Source of the DNA: Caldilineaceae bacterium
Lineage (GTDB): Bacteria; Chloroflexota; Anaerolineae; Caldilineales; Caldilineaceae
Assembly: GCA_022842065.1 (NCBI GenBank)
Contig: JALHQH010000024.1
Span: 62,001 to 126,000 of the forward strand
DNA length: 64,000 nucleotides
Direction: 5' to 3'
Under the pieces are notes generated by a model. It searched no databases, was not told the origin of the DNA, and saw only the letters and a list, made by a program, of their open reading frames with translations. This document shows positions 35,532-44,629 of the stretch, one piece after another. The position numbers and the translations under genes are program-made. Every line of letters begins with the position of its first letter. Position 1 is the stretch's first letter.

Positions 35532-38500
35532 ATGCGTCTTGTTTTTCGGCCGCAAATTCTATTCATCATCGTCTTTGCGATTATTCTGGCAGGAGTTGGC
35601 ACCGTTGCCCTCCAACAGTTTTTACCCCAAGATTTTTTGCAAAATCTGCTGGGGTTGACGGCTTTACCCGACCGCAATACAGCATCAACCGCAGCAATCA
35701 TTACCCAACGCGGCAAAATCCGGATTGGGATCCGGCAGGATGCCCCGCCTTTTGGTTTTATTGACAGCAACGGCGCATTGGTCGGCTTTGATATTGATTT
35801 GGCCCATGAATTTGCGCGCCGTTGGTTTGGTGATGCCGACGCCGTGGAATTGGTAACGGTTTCAGCCGCCGATCGGATCCCGCGCTTGACGGCAGGGGAT
35901 GTGGATCTATTATTGGCGGCTATGCCCAATAAGCGTGAACGCGAGGCCTTTATCGACTTTAGCCAACCCTACTATGTTGATGGCCAGACGCTATTGGTGC
36001 GGAGCAATAGTGGCCTGAACGCGCTGGGCGATCTAAACGGCAAACGCGTGGCGGCACTGCAAGATTCGGCGGCAGTGGACTTGATCCAACAGGTGGCAGG
36101 TAGCCAGGGGATTACCATCGAGACGGTGACCTTCCCGGCCTATCAACAGGCCCTAACCGCGTTGCAAAACAATCAGATCGATGCCATTACCGGTGATAGT
36201 GTCGCGCTGATCCAGTTGACCCGCCAGTTGGCCGATTTTCGCCTGATCGGCGAACGCCTGACGAAAGAATATTATGGGGTTGGTCTGCCACAGGCTGATT
36301 CATGGTTGCGCGCCATGGTCAATTTTACACTACAAGATATGAAAAAGGATGGGACCTACGACAACCTGTATCAACAGTGGTTTCCGACTGATACACCACT
36401 GGACATTGTGCTCTCGCCAGGAGAATGGTCACGTCAGGATTTGAGCCAACTGCCGACCGACCCAGTGCTAATCCGGCAACCACAAATCGAAAAGGTCATC
36501 GAGCGCGGGCAATTAGTGGTCGGGGTCCAGGCTGATTTCTGGCCCTTTAGCACAGTGGATGACACCGGCAAGCGGGTGGGTTTTGACATTGATGTGGCGC
36601 AAGAATTTGCGCGGCGCTGGTTGGGGGATGCCGGGGCCATCACCTATGTCACCGGTGAATCGACAGCACTGGTCGGACAGTTAGTCGCGGGGGAAATTGA
36701 TCTGATTGCGGCGGCGTTGGTCGAACAGCGCGAGTGGGCAGAAAGCATCGACTTCAGCCAGACTTACCTGGGCACGCCGGTCGTTTCATTGCCACTCGCC
36801 ATCGGCTTGCCCCAAAATGACCCCACCTATCGTGAACTGATCAATATCACCTTACAAGAAATGAAGAGTGATGGGAGCTACGACGCCATCTACCGTGAAT
36901 GGTTTGGGGCAGAAGCAGCCGAATTCCCGATTGCGGTGATTCCTGGTGATGCTGGTTATCTGCTCGCTTCGCTTAATCAGGCGGATCTGTTACCTCGTAT
37001 TCGAGCCGTGAGCGAATCAACCTTGGCCCGCATTCGGGGCCGCGAGAATCTTCTGCGCGTTGGGATCACGACGGATCAGGTTCCCTTCGCGTTCCCAGCA
37101 AACAGCGGTGAATATACCGGCTTTGATATTGAACTGATCAACAGTTTGGGCAAAATCTGGGGCGTTACGGTGGAGTTTGTACCCGTAAACAATGCAGAGC
37201 GCATCCAGCAATTGACCAGCGGTGAAGTCGATCTATTAGCGGGTGGGCTACAGCGCAACAAGGGCATGGAAGCAGAGCTTGACTTTAGCCAGACCTACTT
37301 TCTCGGCGGGAGCAGCTTACTTGTTCCAGCCGACGCAGGCATCAGTACACTGAGCGACCTTGATGCCCGGACAATCGCGATCCTGGAAAACAGCAGCACA
37401 GGTGAACAGCTACAAGCACTCGCCGAAGCCAGCGGGATCACAATCCAATTGGCAACCTATCCGACCTACGAGGCGGCCATGGTAGCATTGAATCAGGCCG
37501 CAGTGGCCGGCCTCTTAGGTGACCGGGTCGCGCTCATCCCCTTGATGGCAGATCTGCCCAGCAGTAATACCCTCACACGGATCGATAATCTGCTGAGCGC
37601 AACGCATTACGGCTTTGGCTTACCAGCCGGTGACGCCTATTTCAACCATTTGGTCAACGTTACATTGCAGCAGATCAAACAAGATGGCCAGTATGACACG
37701 CTATATCGTAAATGGTTCGGTGCCGAGGCGACGCCCTTTGCCCTGGAACTAGCCCCTGGCACGTGGCCCTATACCTTCGCCACCTCGCCGGCAACCATTG
37801 ACACGCCAGTCCGCTCCAAAGTTGAGCAGATCCAGCAACGGGGGCAGTTGATCGCCGGTGTGCCTTTTGACCTGCGCCCCTTTGGGTTTGCCGAAGAGCA
37901 GAGCGAGCCAATGGGCTTCGATGTGGCGATTTTGCGCGAATTTGCTAAACGCTGGCTAGGTGACAGTGCCGCGGTTCAGTTCATCCCAACTACCATTGCT
38001 GACGCCAGCCAGAAACTCATGGCCGGGGAAGTTGATCTGGTCGCCGCGGCCTTGCCGCGTGTCCAAACGGCTGACGAGTTAATCGATTTTAGCCAGCAAT
38101 ATTACCGGGGTCAACAAGCTTTGCTGGTGCGCGGCGATGCGCAAATCACCAGCCTGACGGCACTCAACAACAAGATAATTGCGGTCCTCCAGGGGTCGCC
38201 GGCCGTCGAAAATATACAGACCCTAGTTAACCGCGAAGCGCTAAACATTACCGTGCTGCCTTTCCAAGCATTTGCAGCGGCCCAAGAAGCACTCCAGGCT
38301 GGTCAGGTTGACGGGATTATGGCAGTACAGGCCACACTCGAACAGCTTTCCATTCAGGATCCGACTTTGATCGTGTTAGCGGGCCTGTTTGAACCGGAAC
38401 CCTATGGCATTGGCCTGCCTAATTTTGACAGTCGCTTTCAAGATCTAGTTAACTTTACGCTGCAAGAGATGAAGTTAGATGGTTCCTACGACCGCATCTA

Positions 38501-39278
38501 TCGGCAGTGGTTTGGGAACAGCGAGCCAACCGCCATAGAAATCTGGCCTGGAACTTCTTATCTCAGCCTTGATCTGATCCCAATGGTCCGCATTCCTGCC
38601 GGTGAATTTACGCGCGGCAATCTCTATGGCTTTCCCGACGAACGCACAGAGCAGACGATCTTTCTTGATCAGTTTTACATTGATCAATATGAGGTAACAA
38701 ATCGGCAATATGCACAATGTGTCAGCGCCGGCCGTTGTACGCTACCACGCTTGCCGCGGTCAGTTAACTTTGCCAACTATTATGGTGCGTCGGAATATGG
38801 CAACTATCCTGTGATTTGGGTCAGTTGGGAAGATGCAGCGGCTTACTGCGCGTTCCGCGGCAAAGCCTTGCCCACCGAAGCCCAATGGGAAAAGACCGCG
38901 CGCGGGCCAGAAAACTTTCTCTACCCCTGGAGCAATGAGGAACCTGTCGAACAGGCCAATTTTGACTACCGCTCCGGTGACGTCACTGCGGTGGGCACCT
39001 ATAGTGCCGATCGGAGCAGCTATGGGGTCTATGATTTGGCCGGGAACGTGCGCGAATGGGTGGCTGATTGGTATCAATGGGACTACTATAGCGTTGCGCC
39101 CCAGAAAAACCCACTTGGCCCAGAAACGGGCGTGACCCGTGTCCTGCGCGGTGGCAGTTGGAATGACATTTCGATCTATATTCGCACGACCTCCCGCAAG
39201 AATTTCTTGCCGGAAAGCTATGATTCCAACCTGGGTTTCCGCTGTGCTACGGCGACCTTTCCGCCCTCGCAGGATTGA
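35532..39278 (+). CDS. Giant protein: four SBP_bac_3 modules fused to an FGE-sulfatase-type domain
   Basis: A 1248-residue protein with a membrane helix at about 8-30. Amino-acid-type solute-binding modules begin near residues 60, 318, 501 and 762. Modules 1, 3 and 4 are full (GIRQDAPPFGFIDSNGALVG..FDIDLA, FIDFSQPYY, then LNGKRVAALQDS). Module 2 lacks the second lobe: after IDFSQTYLG it jumps directly to LPLAIGLPQND. Each ends in a VNFTLQ-M-DG-YD-YQQWF segment. The C-terminal domain (1017-1245) has the FGE-sulfatase fold (IPAGEFTRGN, PTEAQWEKTARG, GVYDLAGNVREWV, VLRGGSWNDIS, NLGFRC). After RGGSW the two copper-binding cysteines of true formylglycine-generating enzymes are missing, so oxidase activity is unlikely. 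No transporter partners are adjacent. Confidence 0.9.
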   Translation: MRLVFRPQILFIIVFAIILAGVGTVALQQFLPQDFLQNLLGLTALPDRNTASTAAIITQRGKIRIGIRQDAPPFGFIDSNGALVGFDIDLAHEFARRWFGDADAVELVTVSAADRIPRLTAGDVDLLLAAMPNKREREAFIDFSQPYYVDGQTLLVRSNSGLNALGDLNGKRVAALQDSAAVDLIQQVAGSQGITIETVTFPAYQQALTALQNNQIDAITGDSVALIQLTRQLADFRLIGERLTKEYYGVGLPQADSWLRAMVNFTLQDMKKDGTYDNLYQQWFPTDTPLDIVLSPGEWSRQDLSQLPTDPVLIRQPQIEKVIERGQLVVGVQADFWPFSTVDDTGKRVGFDIDVAQEFARRWLGDAGAITYVTGESTALVGQLVAGEIDLIAAALVEQREWAESIDFSQTYLGTPVVSLPLAIGLPQNDPTYRELINITLQEMKSDGSYDAIYREWFGAEAAEFPIAVIPGDAGYLLASLNQADLLPRIRAVSESTLARIRGRENLLRVGITTDQVPFAFPANSGEYTGFDIELINSLGKIWGVTVEFVPVNNAERIQQLTSGEVDLLAGGLQRNKGMEAELDFSQTYFLGGSSLLVPADAGISTLSDLDARTIAILENSSTGEQLQALAEASGITIQLATYPTYEAAMVALNQAAVAGLLGDRVALIPLMADLPSSNTLTRIDNLLSATHYGFGLPAGDAYFNHLVNVTLQQIKQDGQYDTLYRKWFGAEATPFALELAPGTWPYTFATSPATIDTPVRSKVEQIQQRGQLIAGVPFDLRPFGFAEEQSEPMGFDVAILREFAKRWLGDSAAVQFIPTTIADASQKLMAGEVDLVAAALPRVQTADELIDFSQQYYRGQQALLVRGDAQITSLTALNNKIIAVLQGSPAVENIQTLVNREALNITVLPFQAFAAAQEALQAGQVDGIMAVQATLEQLSIQDPTLIVLAGLFEPEPYGIGLPNFDSRFQDLVNFTLQEMKLDGSYDRIYRQWFGNSEPTAIEIWPGTSYLSLDLIPMVRIPAGEFTRGNLYGFPDERTEQTIFLDQFYIDQYEVTNRQYAQCVSAGRCTLPRLPRSVNFANYYGASEYGNYPVIWVSWEDAAAYCAFRGKALPTEAQWEKTARGPENFLYPWSNEEPVEQANFDYRSGDVTAVGTYSADRSSYGVYDLAGNVREWVADWYQWDYYSVAPQKNPLGPETGVTRVLRGGSWNDISIYIRTTSRKNFLPESYDSNLGFRCATATFPPSQD

Positions 39279-39350
39279 TCAAAAGAGCTAAGATTGGCTG
39301 ATTGGGGATTCGCCAGACCATAGGGTTTGTATTATGCTTACAGGATAAAG

Positions 39351-39417
39351 GTTAGAACTTAGGCCGCGCTCGGCGGCTAAGCGTGTCGAAGCCGTCGAGC
39401 GCGGCCTAAGTCCTAAC
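39351..39417. repeat. Long inverted repeat after the SBP-FGE gene
   Basis: GTTAGAACTTAGGCCGCGCTCG (39351-39372) pairs with 39396-39417 over 22 bases with one mismatch; a further GCGGCT/AGCCGT stem extends it inward. It lies about 70 bases after the stop of one gene and 53 bases before the start of the next in the same direction. No U-tract follows. Confidence 0.75.
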
Positions 39418-39470
39418 GGTATTCGCAATCTCAACCAAAGCAGATTCAGCGCGCAACCCAAAGGAGAATT

Positions 39471-40484
39471 ATGGCGAAAAAAGTACGGTGGGGATTACTC
39501 TCCACAGCCAACATCAACAAAGCCTTGCTCGGCCCCCTGCGCCAGGCAGAACGCAGTGAACTCGTGGCAGTTGCCAGCCGCGACCAGGCCAAGGCCCAAG
39601 CCTATGCCCAGGAGCATGGCATTACCCGCGCCTATGGCAGTTACGAAGCGCTCTTAGCCGATCCGGAAATCGACGCGATCTACAATCCTCTACCCAATTT
39701 GCTACACCGCGAATGGACAATCAAGGCCGCAGCTGCCGGCAAACATGTGCTCTGCGAAAAGCCACTGGTAACTACGCTGGCTGACTTTGATGCCGTCGCC
39801 GCAGCAGCCGAACAGTATCAGGTCGTGATCTTCGAAGCATTTATGTATCTACACCACCCACAAACGCAGTTGGTATTAGAGACCGTACGCGCCGGGCGGT
39901 TAGGCACCCTGCAGCAGATCAACAGTTGGTTTCATTTTTATTTACCCCCGGAACGAGCAACCAACATTCGCCTCAATGCCGCTTTACATGGTGGTTCACT
40001 GTGGGATGTTGGGGTCTACCCCAATAGCCTGGCCTTAGCCATTGCCCATGCGGCCGGTGCTGGTGCCGCACCGACAGAAGTCTTTGCCAGCCAAATCGTG
40101 GGCGAAAGTGGGGTCGATGTTGCCATGCGCGCACAGCTCCACTTCGCCAACGGCCTGGTTGCGCAGATCTCATCCGGCTTCCGCACGCCTTTCCGGGAAG
40201 GAGCCCAGTTGATTGGCGATCAGGCAATGCTCTATGTCCAGGAACCATGGAAACCAGGTTTACAAGGCAACGATAGTTTGTGTACGCTAACGACAGTAAA
40301 CGGCGAAAGCACCACGCTGACCACCCCAGCCATCGACCCATATCTATGCGAAGTGCAGGCAATGGAAGCCTGCCTGTTAGATGGCGCAGCACCATTACTT
40401 TCTTTAGAAATGAGCCGCAACTTCTTGCGTAGTGTATTGGCCATCTATGCCTCCGCCGCGAGTGGGAAATCAGTGCAGTTATAG
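39471..40484 (+). CDS. Gfo/Idh/MocA-family NAD(P)-dependent oxidoreductase
   Basis: A 337-residue enzyme of the usual family length. The N-terminal Rossmann fold has RWGLLSTANINKALLGPL, then ASRDQAKAQAYAQEHG; the hallmark GKHVLCEKPL lies near residue 95, with the catalytic Lys in EKP. HGGSLWDVGVYPNSLAL near residue 170 belongs to the C-terminal substrate domain, with the Asp and Tyr/Asn typical of the group. Members oxidise or reduce sugars, inositols or related polyols; the substrate cannot be read. AAAGGAG precedes the ATG by four bases. The next gene starts three bases after its stop, so the two are probably cotranscribed. Confidence 0.92.
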   Translation: MAKKVRWGLLSTANINKALLGPLRQAERSELVAVASRDQAKAQAYAQEHGITRAYGSYEALLADPEIDAIYNPLPNLLHREWTIKAAAAGKHVLCEKPLVTTLADFDAVAAAAEQYQVVIFEAFMYLHHPQTQLVLETVRAGRLGTLQQINSWFHFYLPPERATNIRLNAALHGGSLWDVGVYPNSLALAIAHAAGAGAAPTEVFASQIVGESGVDVAMRAQLHFANGLVAQISSGFRTPFREGAQLIGDQAMLYVQEPWKPGLQGNDSLCTLTTVNGESTTLTTPAIDPYLCEVQAMEACLLDGAAPLLSLEMSRNFLRSVLAIYASAASGKSVQL

Positions 40485-40487
40485 TTT

Positions 40488-40964
40488 ATGTCTACCGCGC
40501 CGGTCATTGATATACGCTATCGACTGCGGCCAGAGCACATCGGCCGCAGAGGTGTTTTTGTGACGATCCAGAATGTTTCGTGGCAGGGGGTGGAAGAGTT
40601 AGCCCCCTTGCTTCATTTTCGTGAATTTCCCAGCAAACGCATGTTGCTTGATCCACAACAACAACAAGCGCTGATGCGGATTACAAACAGCACCGAAACG
40701 CGGGCATGGGTTGGCCAGGTCTTGCTGTTGCAAGTCGTTGCCACATTGCCGACAGATGACGCCGCAAAACCGCGCGATCCTTGGCGCATTCAACTGTCTG
40801 CGCCCACCGAAAAGCCGGTTACGCTAGCGCTCCCGCGTCTTCCTGGGCAGTTCAGTAACAATACACGTACAACCCTCCTTCTCCTCCTACTTTTGTTGTT
40901 ACTTTTTCTCGCCGTGGCGATTCTCGACAGTTCCGAAAGTGTTTGGCAGTGGCTCTTGGGATAG
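40488..40964 (+). CDS. Hypothetical tail-anchored membrane protein
   Basis: A 158-residue protein not recognised as a named family. Residues about 1-125 are predicted to be soluble and beta-rich, with a segment resembling a bacterial immunoglobulin-like fold (HIGRRGVFVTIQNVSWQGVE). A single hydrophobic helix near the C-terminus (LLLLLLLLLLFLAVAI, about 130-145) is followed by only a short tail, the pattern of a tail-anchored protein facing the cytoplasm. It begins three bases after the oxidoreductase stop. A run of ten leucines encoded by CTC/CTT/TTG codons makes this helix low-complexity. Confidence 0.6.
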   Translation: MSTAPVIDIRYRLRPEHIGRRGVFVTIQNVSWQGVEELAPLLHFREFPSKRMLLDPQQQQALMRITNSTETRAWVGQVLLLQVVATLPTDDAAKPRDPWRIQLSAPTEKPVTLALPRLPGQFSNNTRTTLLLLLLLLLLFLAVAILDSSESVWQWLLG

Positions 40965-41201
40965 CATGACCGTCCCCCGCTTCAACCAACGGGCGTTGAT
41001 GGACACAGCCATGCGTGGTTTGTCAGATCGAGCGCATAGTCCCCCCTGACCCTCAAAAATAGGCCAACACCAGTCACTTTTGCAAAAGCTTGCACAATTA
41101 CCACGCAAAACTGGTACATAAACAACAGACACCCACGCCATGACATGGCAGAGTATGGGGTAAGCAAGCTGGATCTTTCAAAGATAAAGGTAATGCGTTT
41201 C

Positions 41202-42770
41202 ATGGCCGATTGTGATGTTTTATTTGTTGGGGCTGGGCACAATGCCCTCGTCTGCGCTGCCTACTTGGCCCAAGCTGGCTACAAAGTGATCTTGTTGGAA
41301 CGCCGCCACAAAGTGGGCGGGGCGGTGGTCACGGAAGAGATCATCCCGGGTTTCAAATTTGATCTGGGCGGCTCTGCCCATATTTTGATTCACCATACGC
41401 CGATTGTCGAAGACCTAAAACTGGCGGCCTATGGTCTTGAATACATTGATGTCGATCCGCTCTTTTTTGCCCCTTTCCCCGATGGTAGCCACCTCACGAT
41501 CTGGCGTGATCTGGATCGTACCTGCCAAAGCATTGCCACCCTTTGCCCCCACGATGCCGAAGCCTATCGCGCATTTGTCAACCAATGGCAGGGGCTGGCC
41601 AAAGGCATGGTGCAAAGTTTTCTGGCACCACCGACAGGTCTCAACCTTTTAAAGAATCTGATTTGGAAGACCGGGCAGGGGGGGAATAGCAACGAACAGC
41701 TGAGGGCGATTTTAGGCGGTTATGGGCCTCTCTTACGCCAGCAATTCCGCGATGAACGGGTACGCGCTGTGATTGCCTGGATGGCCGCGCAGTCGGGTCC
41801 ACCACCGGGCGAACCACTGTCAGCACCCTTTGCCCTCTGGCATCCCATGTACCATGCCAGCGGAATCAAACGGCCGCGCGGTGGCTCAGGGATGCTGACC
41901 CAGGCACTGGCACAGATGATCCAAGCCCACGGCGGAGCCCTGATTGCGGGAGCACCTGTTGCGCGCATTTTAACGGAACATGGCCGCGCCGTGGGGGCAG
42001 AAACGACCGGCGGCATCCGGATCACGGCCCGTGCGGTCGTTTCCGGGGCGCATATCCATACGACCCTCAAGTTGCTGGAAGAGGCCAGCATTGCCCCCAC
42101 AACGCAGCGGTTATTGGCGCAAAGTCGGATTGGCAATGGCTTCGGCATGATTGTGCGCTATGCGATGGATGCGCTGCCCAACTACAGTGCGCTGCCTTCA
42201 CCCGCAGATGGCTCGCCAGGACCGCAACACCGTGCGCTTCAGTTTATCTGTCCAGATCTCGCTTACCTGGAACGGGCCTATGGTGACTACTTGGGCGGGA
42301 TGCCCTCGCGTGATCCAGCTTTGATCGCCATGACCTTTTCGGCCATCGATCCAACTCTGGCACCGCCAGGGCAACATACGCTCTTTCTCTGGGGTCAGTA
42401 TTACCCTTATGAGCTGGCCAACGGGGCAAACTGGGATGAGATTGGGGAGACCATTGCCGACCAAATGTTGGCCAAATTGGCCGAATACGCGCCGAATGTC
42501 ACTGATCATGTGGTCGGTCAGTTGGTTGAGCATCCACTCTATCTAGAGCGTGAGCTGGGGCTTTTGCGCGGCAATGTCATGCATCTTGAGATGTCAATTG
42601 ACCAAATGTTTATGATGCGGCCGGCGTTAAGCATGAGTAATTACCGCGGCCCACTGAAAGGGCTCTACCTGACGGGTGCCAGTACACACCCAGGCGGTGG
42701 CATTATGGGGGCCGCAGGGCGGAACACTGCACAGGTCGTGTTGGATGACCTGGCGCGCCGTCGCATCTGA
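41202..42770 (+). CDS. Phytoene desaturase/CrtO-like FAD-dependent carotenoid oxidoreductase
   Basis: The 522-residue form starts at the Met of [17 protein letters not shown], which puts the FAD-binding GAGHNA loop five residues from the start as in relatives; the frame is open from 41145 and a Met at 41193 is also possible. The dinucleotide fold is completed by [15 protein letters not shown]-terminal family motifs are [16 protein letters not shown] and AAGRN, typical of CrtI/CrtO-type desaturases and ketolases. The two following genes encode lycopene cyclase and a CruF-like enzyme, so it acts in carotenoid synthesis. Whether it is a desaturase or a ketolase cannot be fixed from sequence alone. 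Confidence 0.87.
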   Translation: MADCDVLFVGAGHNALVCAAYLAQAGYKVILLERRHKVGGAVVTEEIIPGFKFDLGGSAHILIHHTPIVEDLKLAAYGLEYIDVDPLFFAPFPDGSHLTIWRDLDRTCQSIATLCPHDAEAYRAFVNQWQGLAKGMVQSFLAPPTGLNLLKNLIWKTGQGGNSNEQLRAILGGYGPLLRQQFRDERVRAVIAWMAAQSGPPPGEPLSAPFALWHPMYHASGIKRPRGGSGMLTQALAQMIQAHGGALIAGAPVARILTEHGRAVGAETTGGIRITARAVVSGAHIHTTLKLLEEASIAPTTQRLLAQSRIGNGFGMIVRYAMDALPNYSALPSPADGSPGPQHRALQFICPDLAYLERAYGDYLGGMPSRDPALIAMTFSAIDPTLAPPGQHTLFLWGQYYPYELANGANWDEIGETIADQMLAKLAEYAPNVTDHVVGQLVEHPLYLERELGLLRGNVMHLEMSIDQMFMMRPALSMSNYRGPLKGLYLTGASTHPGGGIMGAAGRNTAQVVLDDLARRRI

Positions 42771-42848
42771 ATGAGCGTTCCAAAATTAGACCATTGCAGA
42801 CGATATCAACATATCACATCACATCACATCGCGATTGCGGAGAGAACT

Positions 42849-43679
42849 ATGACTTACTTTGCCTTTCTTGGCTGGTTTATCGGCATTCCACTGCTGTTGT
42901 TACTCCTGGTCAATTGGTGGGATGAGCGTAACGGGCGTTCATTGCCACCCTCGTTACGAAGCTGGCCACCACTTTTTGTCATGAGTGCGCATATCGTTGT
43001 CGCCCTCATTTACACCACCCCCTGGGACAACTATCTGGTCGCCACCGGCGTCTGGTGGTATGATCCGGCGTTGGTAACCGGCCTTGTCATTGGCTGGGTG
43101 CCGATTGAAGAGTATACCTTCTTTGTCGTCCAGACGATCCTCACCAGCCTCTGGCTCTATGTCCTGGCCCGGCGCTGGGCGGTGGATGCACCCGCGGTCA
43201 TGCCCGACAACGGCTACCCGATTCGGATTGGGGCCACCCTCGTCGTCGGCGTGATCTGGCTGGGTTCCGTTGTGCTGCTGGCCAGTGGTTGGCGCCCTGG
43301 CACCTACTTGGGGCTAGAGTTGGTCTGGGCGCTGCCGCCGGTGATTATTCAGATGATCTTTGGGGCAGACATTCTCTGGCACTACCGACGCATTGTCGCT
43401 TGGGGCATTGGCGTACCGACCCTCTATCTTTCCTTGACGGACACCGTTGCGATTAAGGGTGGCACCTGGGTCATCGATCCGGCCCAATCGACCGGATTTT
43501 TTATCGGCTCGCTACCAGTAGAAGAATTGGTCTTTTTCTTGCTTACCAACATGCTGGTCGTGTTGGGCACCGTGTTGGTCCTGGCGCGCGCCAGTCAAGC
43601 GCGTGCGCCCCACGGGTTGCGCATGTGGATGCAACGCCTTGCCTTTCGCCAAACCAGCAGCCAGAGTGAATTGATATGA
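42849..43679 (+). CDS. Fused CrtYc/CrtYd-type lycopene cyclase
   Basis: The 276-residue membrane protein starts at 42849, where GGAG sits six bases before ATG; an ATG at 42771 directly after the previous stop would add 26 poor residues. Two homologous halves are visible: TTPWDNYLVATGVWWYDP with PIEEYTFFVVQTIL, and TDTVAIKGGTWVIDP with PVEELVFFLLTNML. In actinobacteria the two halves are separate CrtYc and CrtYd subunits that together cyclise lycopene ends; here they are one chain, as in archaeal CrtY and fungal enzymes. About seven transmembrane helices are predicted. Its stop overlaps the start of the next gene. Confidence 0.92.
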   Translation: MTYFAFLGWFIGIPLLLLLLVNWWDERNGRSLPPSLRSWPPLFVMSAHIVVALIYTTPWDNYLVATGVWWYDPALVTGLVIGWVPIEEYTFFVVQTILTSLWLYVLARRWAVDAPAVMPDNGYPIRIGATLVVGVIWLGSVVLLASGWRPGTYLGLELVWALPPVIIQMIFGADILWHYRRIVAWGIGVPTLYLSLTDTVAIKGGTWVIDPAQSTGFFIGSLPVEELVFFLLTNMLVVLGTVLVLARASQARAPHGLRMWMQRLAFRQTSSQSELI

Positions 43680-44509
43680 ACAAAGGTTCCCTCATCAGCG
43701 ATATGCCCTGGCGCCGACTCATCACGCCTTACGCTGACGTTGCTGGCCAGGGCCAGCGGGAACAGCTGCTGCTTGGCGGTTGGCTCTTAACCATGGTGTC
43801 GATTCCGCTTGTGCGCTGGTTTATCGGCGACGACGCGTTACGCTGGGGCGTCATCATCAGTGTTTCGCTCTTGGTGGCGACGGTGTTGCTGATCCTGCAC
43901 ACCGCCTGGGGCTGGCAGAAGTTACTGCGCGTGGTGACACCAGTGGTGACTTTGGCGTGGACGCTGGAATGGGTAGGCCACACCACCGGTTTCCCCTTTG
44001 GGGCCTATCACTATACGCCTGCGTTACAGCCCCAATTGGGCGGAGTACCGATTATTGTGCCATTGGCCTGGTTAATGATGTTACCACCAGCGTGGGGCAT
44101 TGCGGCGACTATCACCCGCAGCACGCGTGGGTGGCGTTTCGTCATGGTCAGTGCGGCGGCCTTTACGGCGTGGGATCTCTTTCTCGATCCACAGATGGTG
44201 GCCTGGGGCTACTGGGTGTGGGATGTGCCTGGCAGCTACTTCGGCATTCCCCTGATCAATTTCGTGGGCTGGTTTTTTAGTGCCACGCTCCTAACCCTGG
44301 TTGCGCGACCAGCGACCTTGCCACAAGCACCGCTGATGATGATCTACACGGCGACGTGGGGGCTACAAAGCGTTGGTCAAGCCTTCTTATGGCAAATGCC
44401 CGGCCCGGCGCTGGTGGGTAGCCTGGGGATGGGGCTCTTTATCCTCTGGGCGTGCTACCGCATACAAAGCCGACAAGCGGTAAGCGGGCCTAATTCATCA
44501 ACGATATGA
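43676..44509 (+). CDS. CruF-like carotenoid biosynthesis membrane protein (DUF422)
   Basis: A 277-residue polytopic protein starting inside the cyclase stop (ATGA overlap), so translation is coupled. Family traits include WTLEWVGHTTGFPFGAYHYT, VPLAWLMMLPPAW, AAFTAWDLFLDPQMV and YFGIPLINFVGWF. These mark the DUF422/CruF family, which hydrates the psi-ends of carotenoids (gamma-carotene 1'-hydroxylase or bisanhydrobacterioruberin hydratase). Together with the lycopene cyclase upstream, a product with one ring and one hydroxylated acyclic end is plausible. The 42.8-44.5 kb segment is one operon with the FAD enzyme ahead of it. Confidence 0.85.
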   Translation: MNKGSLISDMPWRRLITPYADVAGQGQREQLLLGGWLLTMVSIPLVRWFIGDDALRWGVIISVSLLVATVLLILHTAWGWQKLLRVVTPVVTLAWTLEWVGHTTGFPFGAYHYTPALQPQLGGVPIIVPLAWLMMLPPAWGIAATITRSTRGWRFVMVSAAAFTAWDLFLDPQMVAWGYWVWDVPGSYFGIPLINFVGWFFSATLLTLVARPATLPQAPLMMIYTATWGLQSVGQAFLWQMPGPALVGSLGMGLFILWACYRIQSRQAVSGPNSSTI

Positions 44510-44542
44510 TGTTGCAATAAATTGCGATCTGGGTTACCCTAG

Positions 44543-44589
44543 CTACTTGCTGTTATCATAAACTTTTACTTTGTGATAACAGCAAGTAG
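44543..44589. terminator. 16-bp perfect inverted repeat after the carotenoid operon
   Basis: CTACTTGCTGTTATCA (44543-44558) pairs exactly with 44574-44589; the 15-base loop is AT-rich. It lies 34 bases after the CruF stop and just before the promoter of the tRNA nucleotidyltransferase gene. No U-tract follows, so termination activity is a guess; an operator role is also possible. Confidence 0.55.
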
Positions 44590-44592
44590 ATC

Positions 44593-44623
44593 TTACGACT
44601 TTCGTTACAATCTCTGCTATAAT
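44593..44623 (+). promoter_or_regulatory. Candidate promoter giving a leaderless mRNA
   Basis: A perfect TATAAT lies at 44618-44623, only six bases before the ATG at 44630. A weak -35 box TTACGA (44593-44598) is 19 bases away. Transcription starting seven bases after the -10 would begin at the A of the start codon, so the message would have no leader and no ribosome site. Confidence 0.5.
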
Positions 44624-44629
44624 ATTTCC

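Noticed and set aside
38583..39270. True formylglycine-generating enzyme
   Set aside because: The two cysteines needed for copper and oxidation are not found after the RGGSW motif; only the fold is supported.
40966..41049. A 27-codon rightward frame after the tail-anchored protein gene
   Set aside because: Too short to judge, no ribosome site, no conserved feature.
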